This document shows, piece by piece, positions 1 to 8,719 of a stretch of 64,000 nt of DNA. The notes under the pieces were generated by a model that saw only the letters and a program-made list of their open reading frames with translations, did no database searches and had not been told where the DNA came from. Source of the DNA: G963422705 sp963422705 (GTDB taxonomy: Bacteria; Poribacteria; WGA-4E; WGA-3G); assembly GCA_963422705.1 (NCBI GenBank), contig OY730443.1, positions 3,286,001 to 3,350,000 of the forward strand, written 5' to 3'. Numbering within the stretch: position 1 is the first letter of the stretch; every line of letters begins with the position of its first letter. The translations under genes and the position numbers were made by a program.

Positions 1-1
1 C

Positions 2-472
2 AAAACAAATTTGAATCAACGGGTTGAACGGTTACTTAAAGAACAGCGGGAATTAGAACAACAACTCCAACAGTTGAAAGGAAAGATGGCACTCTCTAAC
101 ATCGGGGCCCTTGTGGAAACGGCGATGACTGTAGAAAAGGTACGGATTGTTACCTCATGCGTAGAGGGAGTAGACAGAACCGGCTTGCGGCGCTTGGTTG
201 ACGAACTCAAGAACCGGCTTGAATCCGGTGTTGTCTTGCTCGCCTCCGTGGCCGATGGAGAATTAGCCTTTGTTGCCGGTGTAACCGCGGATTTGGTTAA
301 GCAACGCGGACTGCACGCAGGTAAAATCATTGCGGAAGTCGCCCAAATTGCAGATGGACGTGGCGGCGGACGTGCAGAACTCGCCCAAGGGGGCGGAAAA
401 AACATAGGTAAAGTGAAAGTGGCAATTAAAGCAGCCGGAGAAATCGTTAGGAAACATCTTGAAATGCACTGA
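2..472 (+). CDS. alaS: Alanine--tRNA ligase, C-terminal fragment (5' end outside window)
   Basis: This is the 3' end of an alanyl-tRNA synthetase gene, which charges tRNA(Ala) in the cytoplasm. The frame is open to the left edge, so the start lies upstream and the TTG at 11 is internal. The first 25 residues form the coiled coil that precedes the C-Ala part (VERLLKEQRELEQQL). The rest is the DHHA1 domain, with the glycine-rich block ADGRGGGRAELAQGGG that is diagnostic of AlaRS C-termini. The catalytic and editing domains are outside the window. A related DHHA1 phosphoesterase is unlikely because of the coiled coil and the exact AlaRS ending. Confidence 0.93.
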   Translation, partial: KTNLNQRVERLLKEQRELEQQLQQLKGKMALSNIGALVETAMTVEKVRIVTSCVEGVDRTGLRRLVDELKNRLESGVVLLASVADGELAFVAGVTADLVKQRGLHAGKIIAEVAQIADGRGGGRAELAQGGGKNIGKVKVAIKAAGEIVRKHLEMH

Positions 473-614
473 CGGGGAAGCGCGCTTTTCGGAACAAGCT
501 TTTTCTGTTGGTATCAACGTTAAGCAGATGCTAAAATCGATGCTACATTCAGTCAAAGGGTTTCTGGCGCGGGTTAGAAAGGATTTGCGTAATTGCTATT
601 GAGAAGGAGAAGTT

Positions 615-1178
615 ATGGATTGGGCGATTATCGCCTCACTGTTTTGGAAATTTGGGCTCGGTATCTTGCTCATTGCTCTGACAATACTCGTCGGTTATAT
701 GTGTACCACGCTTGGAAGTCTCCGAAATTCCCTAAATAGTATCCGAAATACACTCAGTTCCACTGAAAGTATTGTGAATCAAGAGCTCGGGGAACTGATT
801 AATGATGTGGATAAGACGGTGAAAGCGGTTAACGAAGAATTACCGGAATTGCTACGGAATTTAAACGGGTTGACAGCTTCCTTGCAGGAGATTAGCGAAT
901 CTGAAGTTCAGCCCACCGTGCATAATATCCAGCAGATGAGCGGTACCCTGAATAGGAGTATTGAGGAACTCGGTTCGTTGGTGGAAAAAGCGAGTCAGTT
1001 TTCAGGGAAGACGCTTGAACAAGCGACGTTTTTTCGAAATCAACTTGTTGCATCGCTGACGGAATTCCTCAGTTTATGGAACGGCATCAAAGCGGGATGG
1101 CAGAGCTTGAGAGCCAACAACTCGCAACCTCACTCCGAACACGACGAAGAGATAATTGACTTGGACGGAAAAGACTAA
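615..1178 (+). CDS. DUF948-type membrane-anchored coiled-coil protein
   Basis: A 187-residue protein with one N-terminal membrane segment (about residues 10-32) followed by a long polar helical region. The spacing of Leu, Ile and Val (SLRNSLNSIRNTLSSTESIV) fits the DUF948 family, whose members are small membrane-anchored proteins of unknown role that often sit beside YtxH proteins. That is the arrangement here. A clear Shine-Dalgarno (GAGAAGGAGA) sits at 601-610 before the ATG. It is probably co-transcribed with the YtxH and larB genes downstream. The family assignment is by pattern only and no enzymatic function is implied. Confidence 0.75.
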   Translation: MDWAIIASLFWKFGLGILLIALTILVGYMCTTLGSLRNSLNSIRNTLSSTESIVNQELGELINDVDKTVKAVNEELPELLRNLNGLTASLQEISESEVQPTVHNIQQMSGTLNRSIEELGSLVEKASQFSGKTLEQATFFRNQLVASLTEFLSLWNGIKAGWQSLRANNSQPHSEHDEEIIDLDGKD

Positions 1179-1271
1179 AAAGGCGCTAATGAATCTATTA
1201 TTTCATCAATGAAAAACTGTATCAAAAGATGGTTCAGAAAACAACCTGAACTGAATTGAAAGGATAACAAA

Positions 1272-1682
1272 ATGAATGATAACGGAAAGAAAAGCGGGTT
1301 CGCGATAATATTTGCTTTTTTTACTGGCTTTTTGGCGGGGGCTGTTATCAGCCTACTCTACGCGCCAACGTCAGGGAAAGATACCCGAAAAAAGATACGC
1401 GAGACATCTATTGATGCCAAAAACCGGACGGTGGAATTGGTGCAGCATGCCTCTGAAACGGCGAAAGAGGGTGTTCATAACCTTGTTGAACAAGGACGAG
1501 AAAATGTCCAAGACATCGTTAACCAAGGGAAAGAACGGTTTCATGATGCTGGTAATCAAGTGAAGCATGCGGTTGAAACCGGTCGGAAATTCTCTTCAGA
1601 AGCTCGCTCGAAAGTCGCTAGCTCCATACCAGGCACTAACGACGCCGCAGAGACTGATGAACAGGCAACCGAGGAGTCCTAA
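1272..1682 (+). CDS. YtxH domain-containing protein
   Basis: A 136-residue protein of the YtxH family, found in general-stress or envelope contexts. Residues 9-30 form a glycine-rich membrane helix (FAIIFAFFTGFLAGAVISLL). It is followed by the family hallmark YAPTSGKDTRKKIRE. The rest is a charged amphipathic helix with recurring blocks (VEQGRENVQDIVNQGKE) resembling apolipophorin or LEA-type repeats. The start is the ATG preceded by GAAAGGATAACAAA. The stop is 15 bases before larB, so the genes are probably co-transcribed. Function is unknown beyond membrane association. Confidence 0.82.
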   Translation: MNDNGKKSGFAIIFAFFTGFLAGAVISLLYAPTSGKDTRKKIRETSIDAKNRTVELVQHASETAKEGVHNLVEQGRENVQDIVNQGKERFHDAGNQVKHAVETGRKFSSEARSKVASSIPGTNDAAETDEQATEES

Positions 1683-1697
1683 GCTCTTACAGGTGGC

Positions 1698-2447
1698 ATG
1701 GAAACTGAAAAATTAAAGTCCTTACTAGAACAGGTTAAAGGTGGAGAGATTGCAGTGGATGACGCGCTGCAATCTCTGCGCACGCTTCCGTTTGAAGACT
1801 TGGGGTTCTCGAAAATTGACCATCATCGACAACTTCGCACTGGCTTCCCCGAAGTCATCTTCTGTGAAGGGAAAACCGTTGCACAGGTACAGCAAATTAG
1901 TGAACGTATTCTGGCAGCAGGGCACCCTTTATTGGCAACTCGTGCTACGCCCGCAATGTTCGAGGCCGTGCAGGAAATACGCCCGGGCGCACGTTATAAT
2001 GTTCTTGGGCGAACTATCACTGTCACTCATTCTGATAATCAAAGGGCTGAGGGAATTCTGATTGTGGCTGCTGGCACCTCTGACCTGCCCGTGGCTGAAG
2101 AGGCCGCTGAAACGGTGCAGATAATGGGCAACACTGCTGAGCGGCTTTACGATGTCGGTGTCGCCGGGCTCCATCGTTTGCTAGGCAACCATGAAAAACT
2201 TCTTGCTGCTCATGTTATCATCGTTGCTGCAGGAATGGAAGGAGCACTGCCTAGTGTTATCGCTGGGTTGGTAGATAGCCCTGTCATTGCTGTGCCAACC
2301 AGTGTCGGTTACGGCGCTAACTTTGGTGGGCTTGCCGCTTTGTTAGGGATGCTCAATAGTTGTGCTTCCGGTGTCACCGTGGTAAATATTGACAACGGGT
2401 TCGGAGCCGGCTATAGTGCTTCACTCATCAACCACCTCAGGGGGTAA
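1698..2447 (+). CDS. larB: LarB, pyridinium-3,5-biscarboxylic acid mononucleotide synthase (nickel pincer cofactor)
   Basis: A 249-residue protein matching LarB in length and architecture. The N-terminal part has the LarB signature RQLRTGFPEVIFCEGKT. The C-terminal half is a PurE/AIR-carboxylase-like domain (VAAGTSDLPVAEEAAETV, VAAGMEGALPSVIAGLV, VGYGANFGGLAALLGML). In the known pathway LarB carboxylates and hydrolyses nicotinic acid adenine dinucleotide as the first step to the nickel pincer nucleotide used by lactate racemase-type enzymes. No larC, larE or larA homologue lies nearby, so the pathway partners must be elsewhere. It is the last gene of the short operon with the DUF948 and YtxH genes. 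Confidence 0.9.
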   Translation: METEKLKSLLEQVKGGEIAVDDALQSLRTLPFEDLGFSKIDHHRQLRTGFPEVIFCEGKTVAQVQQISERILAAGHPLLATRATPAMFEAVQEIRPGARYNVLGRTITVTHSDNQRAEGILIVAAGTSDLPVAEEAAETVQIMGNTAERLYDVGVAGLHRLLGNHEKLLAAHVIIVAAGMEGALPSVIAGLVDSPVIAVPTSVGYGANFGGLAALLGMLNSCASGVTVVNIDNGFGAGYSASLINHLRG

Positions 2448-2488
2448 CTGACAAACGTGTCTTTAGCCGTCCGTCTTCTACGAAACCT

Positions 2489-2523
2489 CTCTATTCTCTA
2501 TTCTCTATTCTCTATTCTCTATT
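2489..2523. repeat. Tandem 7-bp repeat, five copies of CTCTATT
   Basis: Five perfect head-to-tail copies of CTCTATT lie between the convergent larB gene and the minus-strand gene at 2512-3069. The stop codon of the minus-strand gene (2512-2514) is inside the array. Because seven is not a multiple of three, a change in copy number would alter the last residues of that protein. The array is AT/CT-rich and could be slippage-prone. Confidence 0.9.
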
Positions 2524-3069
2524 TCGCCTAACCCGCAACTCCACAACGGCGTTTACCTCATATGGGAAACCGCGTTCCGCTCTTAAACGGACGATTTCGG
2601 TATCTGAATCGACGTGAATGCTAAGCATAATAATATCTGAGCCGATTTTACATCGAACGGTATTTCCTTTTACACCGGTTGACGTTCTCCATACGATGCC
2701 TGATGCCTCTGCATAAGTAGCGAGTGCCGCTTCTATTGCCTCTGAAATCGTACCGTTGGCACTGCGCACTTGCTGCGCGGTTTTTGCAGCAGCGGTTGCC
2801 GCAGTTGACAATCGCGTTTGAACCGATTCATCGGGTTCATCCGGTTCCTTTTTACTTTTTTGGAACCCGAAGTAGATTAAGATTGTCAATATGCCAAGAA
2901 ACGCTGCAGTGATTAGTAAAACAGTGCCTTGCAATTCGCGCAGGCGCGTCAGGCTTTCAAAATCCTCCTGATGGTGCGGATAGAATTCATCATGAGCAGA
3001 GAGCGAGGGACTCCAGCACAAAATACCTATAAATAACGCGAAAATGTGGTGGTGTATCAGGTACAGCAA
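2512..3069 (-). CDS. Exported or membrane-anchored protein of unknown function
   Basis: I do not recognise the family. The 185-residue product begins with a signal-peptide-like hydrophobic stretch (about residues 8-25, ending SLSAHD). A second strong hydrophobic helix (about 49-68) is followed by KKSKK-like basic and acidic residues, so it is probably a single-pass protein with a cytoplasmic C-terminal domain. That domain has an Ala-rich helical part and a beta-rich end. The start is a TTG at 3067-3069, because no ATG fits the signal peptide, so the N-terminus is uncertain. The stop lies inside the CTCTATT array. Codon usage and hydrophobicity support a real gene, but its role is unknown. Confidence 0.55.
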   Translation of the reverse strand: MLYLIHHHIFALFIGILCWSPSLSAHDEFYPHHQEDFESLTRLRELQGTVLLITAAFLGILTILIYFGFQKSKKEPDEPDESVQTRLSTAATAAAKTAQQVRSANGTISEAIEAALATYAEASGIVWRTSTGVKGNTVRCKIGSDIIMLSIHVDSDTEIVRLRAERGFPYEVNAVVELRVRRNRE

Positions 3070-3119
3070 AGCGAAAATTCATTGGACGCAATTGAAATAT
3101 AAATAGAGTCTGTCAACTA

Positions 3120-3139
3120 CCCAAGCCTAAAGACTTGGG
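3120..3139 (-). other. IS200/IS605-type right-end stem-loop
   Basis: A perfect 6-bp stem (CCCAAG at 3120-3125, CTTGGG at 3134-3139) with an 8-nt loop overlaps the tnpB stop codon at 3127-3129. In IS200/IS605 elements the right-end imperfect palindrome is recognised during single-strand transposition. The transcript running from tnpB into this end forms the guide (omega) RNA. Here it marks the edge of a dead element. Confidence 0.65.
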
Positions 3140-3705
3140 CTTGTCATCGCATCAAACAACAAAAGTTGTGTTGCGTTCTGCAAGCCTTCGTCTCGTGCTT
3201 CGTTCTTGTTTCTCGCTTCAGTGAGGGTGGAAACCCACCACTCTCCACGAAGGGCAGCAGCTGCCCTAAGAAGTATGTTTATCGCAGCGTTGTGGTCCCG
3301 GTCTAAAACCGTGCCACAAAACTGACAACTAACTGTTTTGCGGATTGGGTTCTCGCGAACGCGTATCGTTTTTTTATCAGCGGTGTCAGTCTTTCGACGA
3401 ACAACTTTAGTTTGTTTACGCAGTTTCCACGACAGAGACCCAATCCGTTTCCGATGTCTTGGATAGCCTTTTTTCGTAGGACCTTCTTCGCAGCGTCTAT
3501 AGAAACCGTCATAAGCTTTATCCGTGCGTTCCAAGGCACACACTTGCATATCTTGTGGCACTTCACGGAAGTCGTCATATTTTTTACGGGCAATCGTCAG
3601 TTTTTGTTGCTGCTGGTAGCAAGAAACGCGTTCACCTTCCGTCTCCCAAGCAACCTTGCGATCATGGCGCGCAGCGTTCTGAAGTTCGCAAAGGTGTTCA
3701 AGCCA
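3127..3705 (-). pseudogene. tnpB: tnpB remnant, RNA-guided nuclease of IS605 type, truncated and internally deleted
   Basis: The frame encodes about 192 residues starting WLEHLCELQNAARHDRKVAW. It continues through REVPQDMQVCALERTDKAY and FYRRCEEGPTKKGYPRHRKR, which match the N-terminal helical region of TnpB, and ends with the family C-terminus SCQFCGTVLDRDHNAAINIL. Intact TnpB is about 370-420 residues. Here the first residues and a large middle part, including the RuvC-I aspartate, the RuvC-II glutamate and the first zinc-finger cysteine pair, are missing. The DRDHNAA motif with the RuvC-III aspartate remains. The product cannot be an active nuclease. A conventional start codon is lacking at the truncated end. 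Confidence 0.85.
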
Positions 3706-3710
3706 TTAAA

Positions 3711-4043
3711 CCCCGGAACCTTACCGCTTTTTGTTGAGATGGTAACGCGTTGAGCTAACAGCGTGGGTGCCAACCATCCTCCTAACCGTAGGAATTTGAC
3801 GTAACCTGACTCGGGTATCCATTGCACGATGAACCCAACTTCGTCTAAATGCGAATCCAATAAGATGCGTGGGAATGCCGCACTCCCTACGCACGTACAA
3901 AAGATGCTCCCGAGCCTGTCTGTCCCGATTGTCCCAGTTCCCATCAGCTCTGCTCGAAAAATTTCCCGGACTTCTGCCTCATGTCCAGGGACGCTATCCG
4001 CCTGTGTCAGCAATTGAAGTAATTCGATGGATTTTTGACTCAT
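3711..4043 (-). pseudogene. M42-family aminopeptidase, N-terminal fragment truncated by the IS element
   Basis: The first 111 residues match the start of M42 glutamyl/leucyl aminopeptidases (FrvX/endoglucanase M type). They show GHEAEVREIF, the metal-binding block DSHLDEVGFIV and LGGWLAPTLLAQRVTI followed by GKVPG. Homologues continue for another 230 or so residues with the remaining zinc ligands and the catalytic glutamates. Here the frame enters tnpB sequence and stops at 3597. Without those residues the product cannot be active. The ATG at 4041-4043 is the natural start. No trace of the missing 3' half was found in the window. Confidence 0.85.
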
Positions 4044-4045
4044 AC

Positions 4046-4074
4046 TTGCGTTCCATTTGGAATTGTGCTATAAT
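4046..4074 (+). promoter_or_regulatory. Candidate sigma-70 promoter upstream of the type III R-M genes
   Basis: TTGCGT at 4046-4051 and a perfect TATAAT at 4069-4074 are separated by 17 bases. It points toward mod, whose ATG is about 180 bases downstream. The interval 4091-4259 contains no other recognisable gene, so it could drive mod and res with a long leader. The -35 match is only partial, and the region is AT-rich, so chance occurrence is possible. Confidence 0.4.
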
Positions 4075-4090
4075 TTTATAATATTATAGC
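4067..4090. promoter_or_regulatory. 24-bp near-perfect palindrome between the divergent M42 remnant and mod
   Basis: The half sites GCTATAATTTTA and TAATATTATAGC are reverse complements apart from one mismatch. The palindrome overlaps the -10 hexamer of the candidate mod promoter, the place expected for an operator. No regulator gene is adjacent. It could also be a chance product of AT-rich sequence. Confidence 0.4.
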
Positions 4091-4259
4091 GGTGTTCCTA
4101 TTTTGAAACAACGTTTTAACACCCTGACTCTCACAGCATCCTCGGCAGAAAAGCACGTATTGTCGAGATGTGACAAAAGTCAGATAGATTCAGTCCAATT
4201 TTACGTTTTATGGGAATGCCCTTAGGGAACGATGCCTAATTTTGAGAAAAAAAGCACCC

Positions 4260-6073
4260 ATGAAAACCGATAAAGTAAAAAAAAATACCGCGGTTCCAAG
4301 CGATGAGCGACTTCAGCAGCTTAAGGAACTCTTCCCTGAATGTATCTCTGAAGGTGTGTTTGATACTGAAAAACTTCACGAAATACTTAACCTGAATGAA
4401 GTTATCGGGGGGGGGTAAAAAGCGATAAAACAGAAAGATATCGTTTCAATTGGGCCGGTAAACGTGAAGCCATGTACCTTCTCGGCACACCTACCCGTGC
4501 CACCCTAAAGCCGTGCCAGCACGAATCCCTGAATTTCAATGACACCTCAAACCTCTTCATTGAAGGCGACAATTTAGAGGTGTTGAAGCTTCTCTACAAA
4601 CCATATTTCGGACGCATAAAAGTTATCTACACCGACCCGCCCTACAACACTGGTAAGGACTTCGTCTACCCTGATAACTACGCGGCGCCGTTAGAGCCCT
4701 ACCTTCAATTGACAGGCCAGAAAGATAGTAAAGGCAACCTACAAACGAACAATCCGGAGACAAGCGGCCGCTATCACTCTGCGTGGCTTTCCATGATGTA
4801 CCCACGCCTCTTTCTCTCGCGTCAACTCCTCACCGACGACGGGATTATCTTTATCAGTATTGATGAACATGAGGTACATAACCTTCGCCTTTTAATGAAT
4901 GAGATTTTTGGAGAGGAGAATTTTATCGGGGGATTTGTCTGGCGAAAAAAGGCGGGAGGAGGAGCTGACACAAAACTATTTTTCAGACAACACGAACATA
5001 TTTTGATGTACGCTAAAAATATCAGCATGATTCAGGAGCTTTTTCAACCGCTAACCGAAAAACAGCGACGTGAATACAAAAATTTGGATAATGACCCGCG
5101 CGGCCCATGGGCAGCAACCGATTTGAACAGGACTGGTGATGCGGATGCAACTCGCACCTATGAAGTGACTTCGCCGACAGGAAAGAAATTTAAGCATTGC
5201 TGGACTTACACGAAACCCAATTTCCAACAACTCATTGATGATAATCTGGTATGGTGGGGTAAAGCAGGTAACGCAAAACCAAAAAGGAAGCGATTCCTGA
5301 AAGATAAGAAGGGATTAACTCCTCGTTCATGGATTGACATCGCTTTAACTTCGGATGGGAAGCGCGACTTAGAAAAGATTAACCTATCCGTATTTGATTA
5401 TCCAAAACCTGTGAAACTTATCAAACTTTTTCTACAAATAGCAACGAATGTTGATGATGTGATTTTGGACTTCTTTGCAGGTTCCTGCACGACGGCCCAA
5501 GCTGTGATGGAGTTAAATCAGTTTGATGGTGGCAATCGCCGGTTCATCATGGTACAGCTGCCGGAGCTAACCCCTGAAAAGTCTATTGCGCACAAAGCGG
5601 GATTTGAAACCATCGCAGAAATAGGCAAAGAGCGCATCCGCCGCGTCTGTCAAAGTATGCGGTTAAACACCGGTTTCCGTGTCTTTAAACTCGCAGCATC
5701 TAACTATCTTGAGATGAATGCCATCCAAACCGATGAGCTACAAACCTATATTGCGCGGTTGGAGGCGATGGTGGAGCCGCTCAGCCCCGGTTGGTGTGAA
5801 GAGGATGTCATGTATGAAGTATCCCTCAAAGAAGGATATCCCCTCGACAGCACATTTGAACGGGTGGCAGGACTTGATACTAACCGTGTATTTCGGGTTC
5901 GCATGCGAGATGGCGCACAATCTTTCCTAATCTGTCTAGACGGGGAACTTATCCCGGCGGATATAGATAGGTTGTCCCTTACAAAAGGGACGCTCTTTGT
6001 CTGTCGGGATGCAGCTTTAACCGATACGCTTTCAGCAAATCTCGCTTTACAATGTAGACTCAAGACAATCTAA
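4260..6073 (+). CDS. mod: Type III restriction-modification system methyltransferase subunit (Mod), frame interrupted at a G9 tract
   Basis: Mod methylates adenine in the recognition site and provides target specificity for the Mod/Res complex. The ATG at 4260 opens a 52-codon frame (MKTDKVKKNTAVPSDERLQQ...) that stops with TAA immediately after nine G at 4407-4415. The rest of Mod continues in another frame from 4415 to 6073. It shows the conserved lead-in RFNWAGKREAMYLLGTP, FIEGDNLEVLKLL, the catalytic DPPY (YTDPPYNTG) and the SAM-binding motif DFFAGSCTTAQAV. Ten G would fuse both parts into about 604 residues, the usual Mod length. With nine, only internal initiation at ATG 4472 (533 residues) is possible, and it lacks a good ribosome site. 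The Cys in FAGSC is common in this Mod subfamily. A sequencing error in the homopolymer cannot be excluded. Confidence 0.9.
4407..4415 (+). repeat. Homopolymer G9 tract within mod, possible phase-variation switch
   Basis: Nine consecutive G fall in codons 50-52 of mod. The frame before the tract runs into TAA at 4416, while the frame that carries all later Mod motifs needs one more G or two fewer. Simple repeats near the 5' end of type III mod genes act as slipped-strand ON/OFF switches in several pathogens. By analogy this copy would be in the OFF register. Confidence 0.6.
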
Positions 6074-6094
6074 TCCGTATAAAGGGGAGAGCAG

Positions 6095-8719
6095 ATGCGA
6101 TTTGAATTTGATGCGAATCAATCTTATCAACGCAATGCGATAGATGCAGTTGTGAAGTTGTTTGAGGGACAAAACCGGGTTGAGGCCCGTCTCCAATTCA
6201 GCGGTGATACCCATGCTCCGGTTGTCCCAAATCGACTTGATTTAGACGATAAACAGATTCATGCAAATCTCCAGGACCTCATGGCAGGCAATCCTCCTGT
6301 AAATGGTCAGGATTTGCCCGATTTCCCGAATTTTTCTGTGGAGATGGAAACGGGCACCGGTAAAACCTATATCTACCTGCGAACTGCGTTGGAGCTTTTT
6401 CAAAAGTACGGCATGCGCAAATTCATTATTGTTGTACCATCTATCGCTATTCGTGAAGGTGTGCTAAAGAATTTCCAAATTACAGAGGCGCATTTCAAAA
6501 ACTTGTATCAGAATCTCCCGTATCGCTACTATGCTTATGATTCCGAGAATCTATCGCAAGTTCGGCAGTTTTCCCTCTCAGGGAGCGTGGAGTTCATGGT
6601 GATGACGCTTGCGTCCTTCAACAAAGCGACGAATATTATTCGTCAAACGACTGAACGGCTGGGCGGAGAAACGCCAATTCATCTTATCCGGGCGACTCGT
6701 CCAATTCTTATACTTGACGAACCGCAGCGGATGGAAAGCCAATTAAGCATAAAGTCTCTGGTTAGCCTATCCCCTCTGTTTGCTCTGCGTTACAGCGCAA
6801 CGCACCGGAACCTCTATAACCTTGTCTATCGCTTAACGCCATTTGAGGCTTATCAGCAAGGGTTAGTCAAACGAATCGAGGTTGCAGGCATGGAAGAATC
6901 AGTGGGTGTAAATCGGGCTTTCATTTTAGTGAAGCGTCTTCAGAGCCGGAAGACGCGCGTAACAGCAATGCTCTTCGTCCATAAATTGATGAAAAATAAC
7001 ACGGTAAGGTTGACAACGTTAAACGTCAAGTGGGGCGACGATTTGGCAGTAAAAACGAATCTCCCAGAATATGAAGGATACCGGATTCAAGAAATCGATT
7101 TGAATTGGGGGACTGTTCGTTTTGAAAATGGCGTGGAATTGGGAGAGGGTGAATCGCACGGTGCGGATAAAACCGTGCTGTTTGAGGCGCAAATCCGTTA
7201 CACGATAGAGGAGCATTTCCGGAAACAAGCCCGCCTCAGAGAACATAACATCAAAGTCCTGTCTCTCTTCTTCATTGATAAGGTGGACAACTATGCGGGT
7301 AAAGACGGTATCATTCGCCGGCTATTTGATAAGTGTTTCAACGAGTTAAAACAGAAAGAGAGATTCCGAGAGTGGCGTTCCAAAAGTGCTGAGGATGTCC
7401 AAGCCGCCTATTTCGCCCAAGGCAAGAAAGCTGGAAAATTTGTCTATGAGGATAGCAAAACTGGAGAGGCCAAGAAAGACAGCGAGGCGTATCAACTCAT
7501 TATGAAAAACAAGGAACGGCTTTTGTCCTTTGACGAACCGAAGTGCTTTATTTTTTCGCATTCCGCGCTCCGCGAAGGATGGGATAGTCCTAACGTTTTC
7601 CAGATATGCACCTTAAATCACACCCGCTCGGAACTGAAAAAACGTCAGGAAATTGGACGTGGCGTTCGTCTCGCCGTTGATAAGGACGGAAAACGGATTC
7701 GTAATGAGCAAGTTAATTTGTTGACAGTCATTGCTAACGAGAGTTACACCCATTACGTTCAGCAGTTCCAAAAAGAAGTCGTGGAGGAGGGGATGGGGAA
7801 TGTCCCCAAACCTCATAACGCCCGCAAACGAGGGAAGGCGCGCTTGGACAAGCGGAGAATTCTCACCCCGGAATTTCAGCAGCTCTGGGAACGGATAAAA
7901 CATAAAACCCAATACAAAGTAGAAGTTAATACTGAGAATTTAATTAAAGAGGTTGTTACCGCATTGGATGAAGAGAGACTTCATCTACCTACAATTAGCA
8001 TTAAGAGAGGGAAAGTAGTTGTTGAAAAAAACGATTTCGACGTACTTCAAACCGGGGAAGGGAGTTCCACCTATCGATTATCGGGAGATACCAACGTTTT
8101 AAGGGATATTGCGCATCGATTGGAGCATACGACACCCACACTAAAACTGACGCGCCGAACCCTTTTAGAAATTCTCAAGCGCACGCAAAATCAACAAGGG
8201 GCGTTAGACAATCCGCCCGAATTCGCCAAAGTCGTTGTCCAATTGATTAAAGAGAAGATTACCCAGCAATTAATTGGTGGAATAAAATATGAGAAAATCG
8301 GCGAATTTTATGAGATGTATCAATTGGATTGTGAGTTGGAAAGCTGGGAAGCGTGTATGGTTCCCGCAAAGCTTTCCATCTACGATAACATTATCTGTGA
8401 TTCACAAGTCGAGCGTAACTTCGTTGCCGGATTAGAGAAACGAGATGACGTCATGTGCTATCTCAAACTTCCTGCCTTCTTTACCGTACCGACGCCAGTC
8501 GGAAACTACAATCCGGATTGGGCAATCGTGAAGAAAGAGGTAGATGCACACGGCGAATCGACAGGCAAAAAACTCTACTTAGTGCGAGAGACGAAGAGCA
8601 CTCCCGATACAACAGAGCTTCGCCCGAATGAAGCGCACAAAATCGATTGCGGCGAGCAACATTTCTCCGAAGCCCTTGAAGTAGATTACAAAGTTGTTAC
8701 TTCTGCCGAGGAAGTTTAG
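6095..8719 (+). CDS. res: Type III restriction enzyme, Res subunit
   Basis: An 874-residue SF2 helicase/translocase with nuclease, the partner of Mod. Visible motifs in order are Walker A METGTGKT (about 84-91), the DEAD-box-like Walker B LILDEPQRME (about 206), motif III RYSATHR, motif VI RQEIGRGVRL (about 517) and a C-terminal PD-(D/E)xK nuclease (NPDWAIV near 806, then LVRETKST near 830). Length and order match EcoP1/EcoP15-type Res proteins. A strong Shine-Dalgarno (AAAGGGGAGAG) precedes the ATG, 21 bases after mod, so the two genes are in one operon. The reading frame is intact. If mod is off, unmodified DNA would be protected only because type III Res needs Mod for site recognition. Confidence 0.95.
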   Translation: MRFEFDANQSYQRNAIDAVVKLFEGQNRVEARLQFSGDTHAPVVPNRLDLDDKQIHANLQDLMAGNPPVNGQDLPDFPNFSVEMETGTGKTYIYLRTALELFQKYGMRKFIIVVPSIAIREGVLKNFQITEAHFKNLYQNLPYRYYAYDSENLSQVRQFSLSGSVEFMVMTLASFNKATNIIRQTTERLGGETPIHLIRATRPILILDEPQRMESQLSIKSLVSLSPLFALRYSATHRNLYNLVYRLTPFEAYQQGLVKRIEVAGMEESVGVNRAFILVKRLQSRKTRVTAMLFVHKLMKNNTVRLTTLNVKWGDDLAVKTNLPEYEGYRIQEIDLNWGTVRFENGVELGEGESHGADKTVLFEAQIRYTIEEHFRKQARLREHNIKVLSLFFIDKVDNYAGKDGIIRRLFDKCFNELKQKERFREWRSKSAEDVQAAYFAQGKKAGKFVYEDSKTGEAKKDSEAYQLIMKNKERLLSFDEPKCFIFSHSALREGWDSPNVFQICTLNHTRSELKKRQEIGRGVRLAVDKDGKRIRNEQVNLLTVIANESYTHYVQQFQKEVVEEGMGNVPKPHNARKRGKARLDKRRILTPEFQQLWERIKHKTQYKVEVNTENLIKEVVTALDEERLHLPTISIKRGKVVVEKNDFDVLQTGEGSSTYRLSGDTNVLRDIAHRLEHTTPTLKLTRRTLLEILKRTQNQQGALDNPPEFAKVVVQLIKEKITQQLIGGIKYEKIGEFYEMYQLDCELESWEACMVPAKLSIYDNIICDSQVERNFVAGLEKRDDVMCYLKLPAFFTVPTPVGNYNPDWAIVKKEVDAHGESTGKKLYLVRETKSTPDTTELRPNEAHKIDCGEQHFSEALEVDYKVVTSAEEV

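Larger units (their letters stand above)
3115..3710 (-). mobile_element. Decayed IS200/IS605-group element (IS605-type right-end hairpin plus tnpB remnant)
   Basis: The element reads on the minus strand. Its right end carries a stem-loop typical of IS200/IS605 ends (CCCAAG/CTTGGG at 3120-3125 and 3134-3139), directly overlapping the tnpB stop. The other boundary is at about 3706-3713, where the M42 peptidase reading ends and the TnpB reading begins. No tnpA transposase is present and tnpB has lost its core, so the element cannot move on its own. The rest of the interrupted peptidase gene is not found beyond the right end, so a deletion accompanied or followed insertion. Confidence 0.78.

Noticed and set aside
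5477..5491. Unusual FAGSC in place of FAGSG in Mod
   Set aside because: Cys at this place is common in the type III Mod subfamily, so it does not indicate a dead enzyme.
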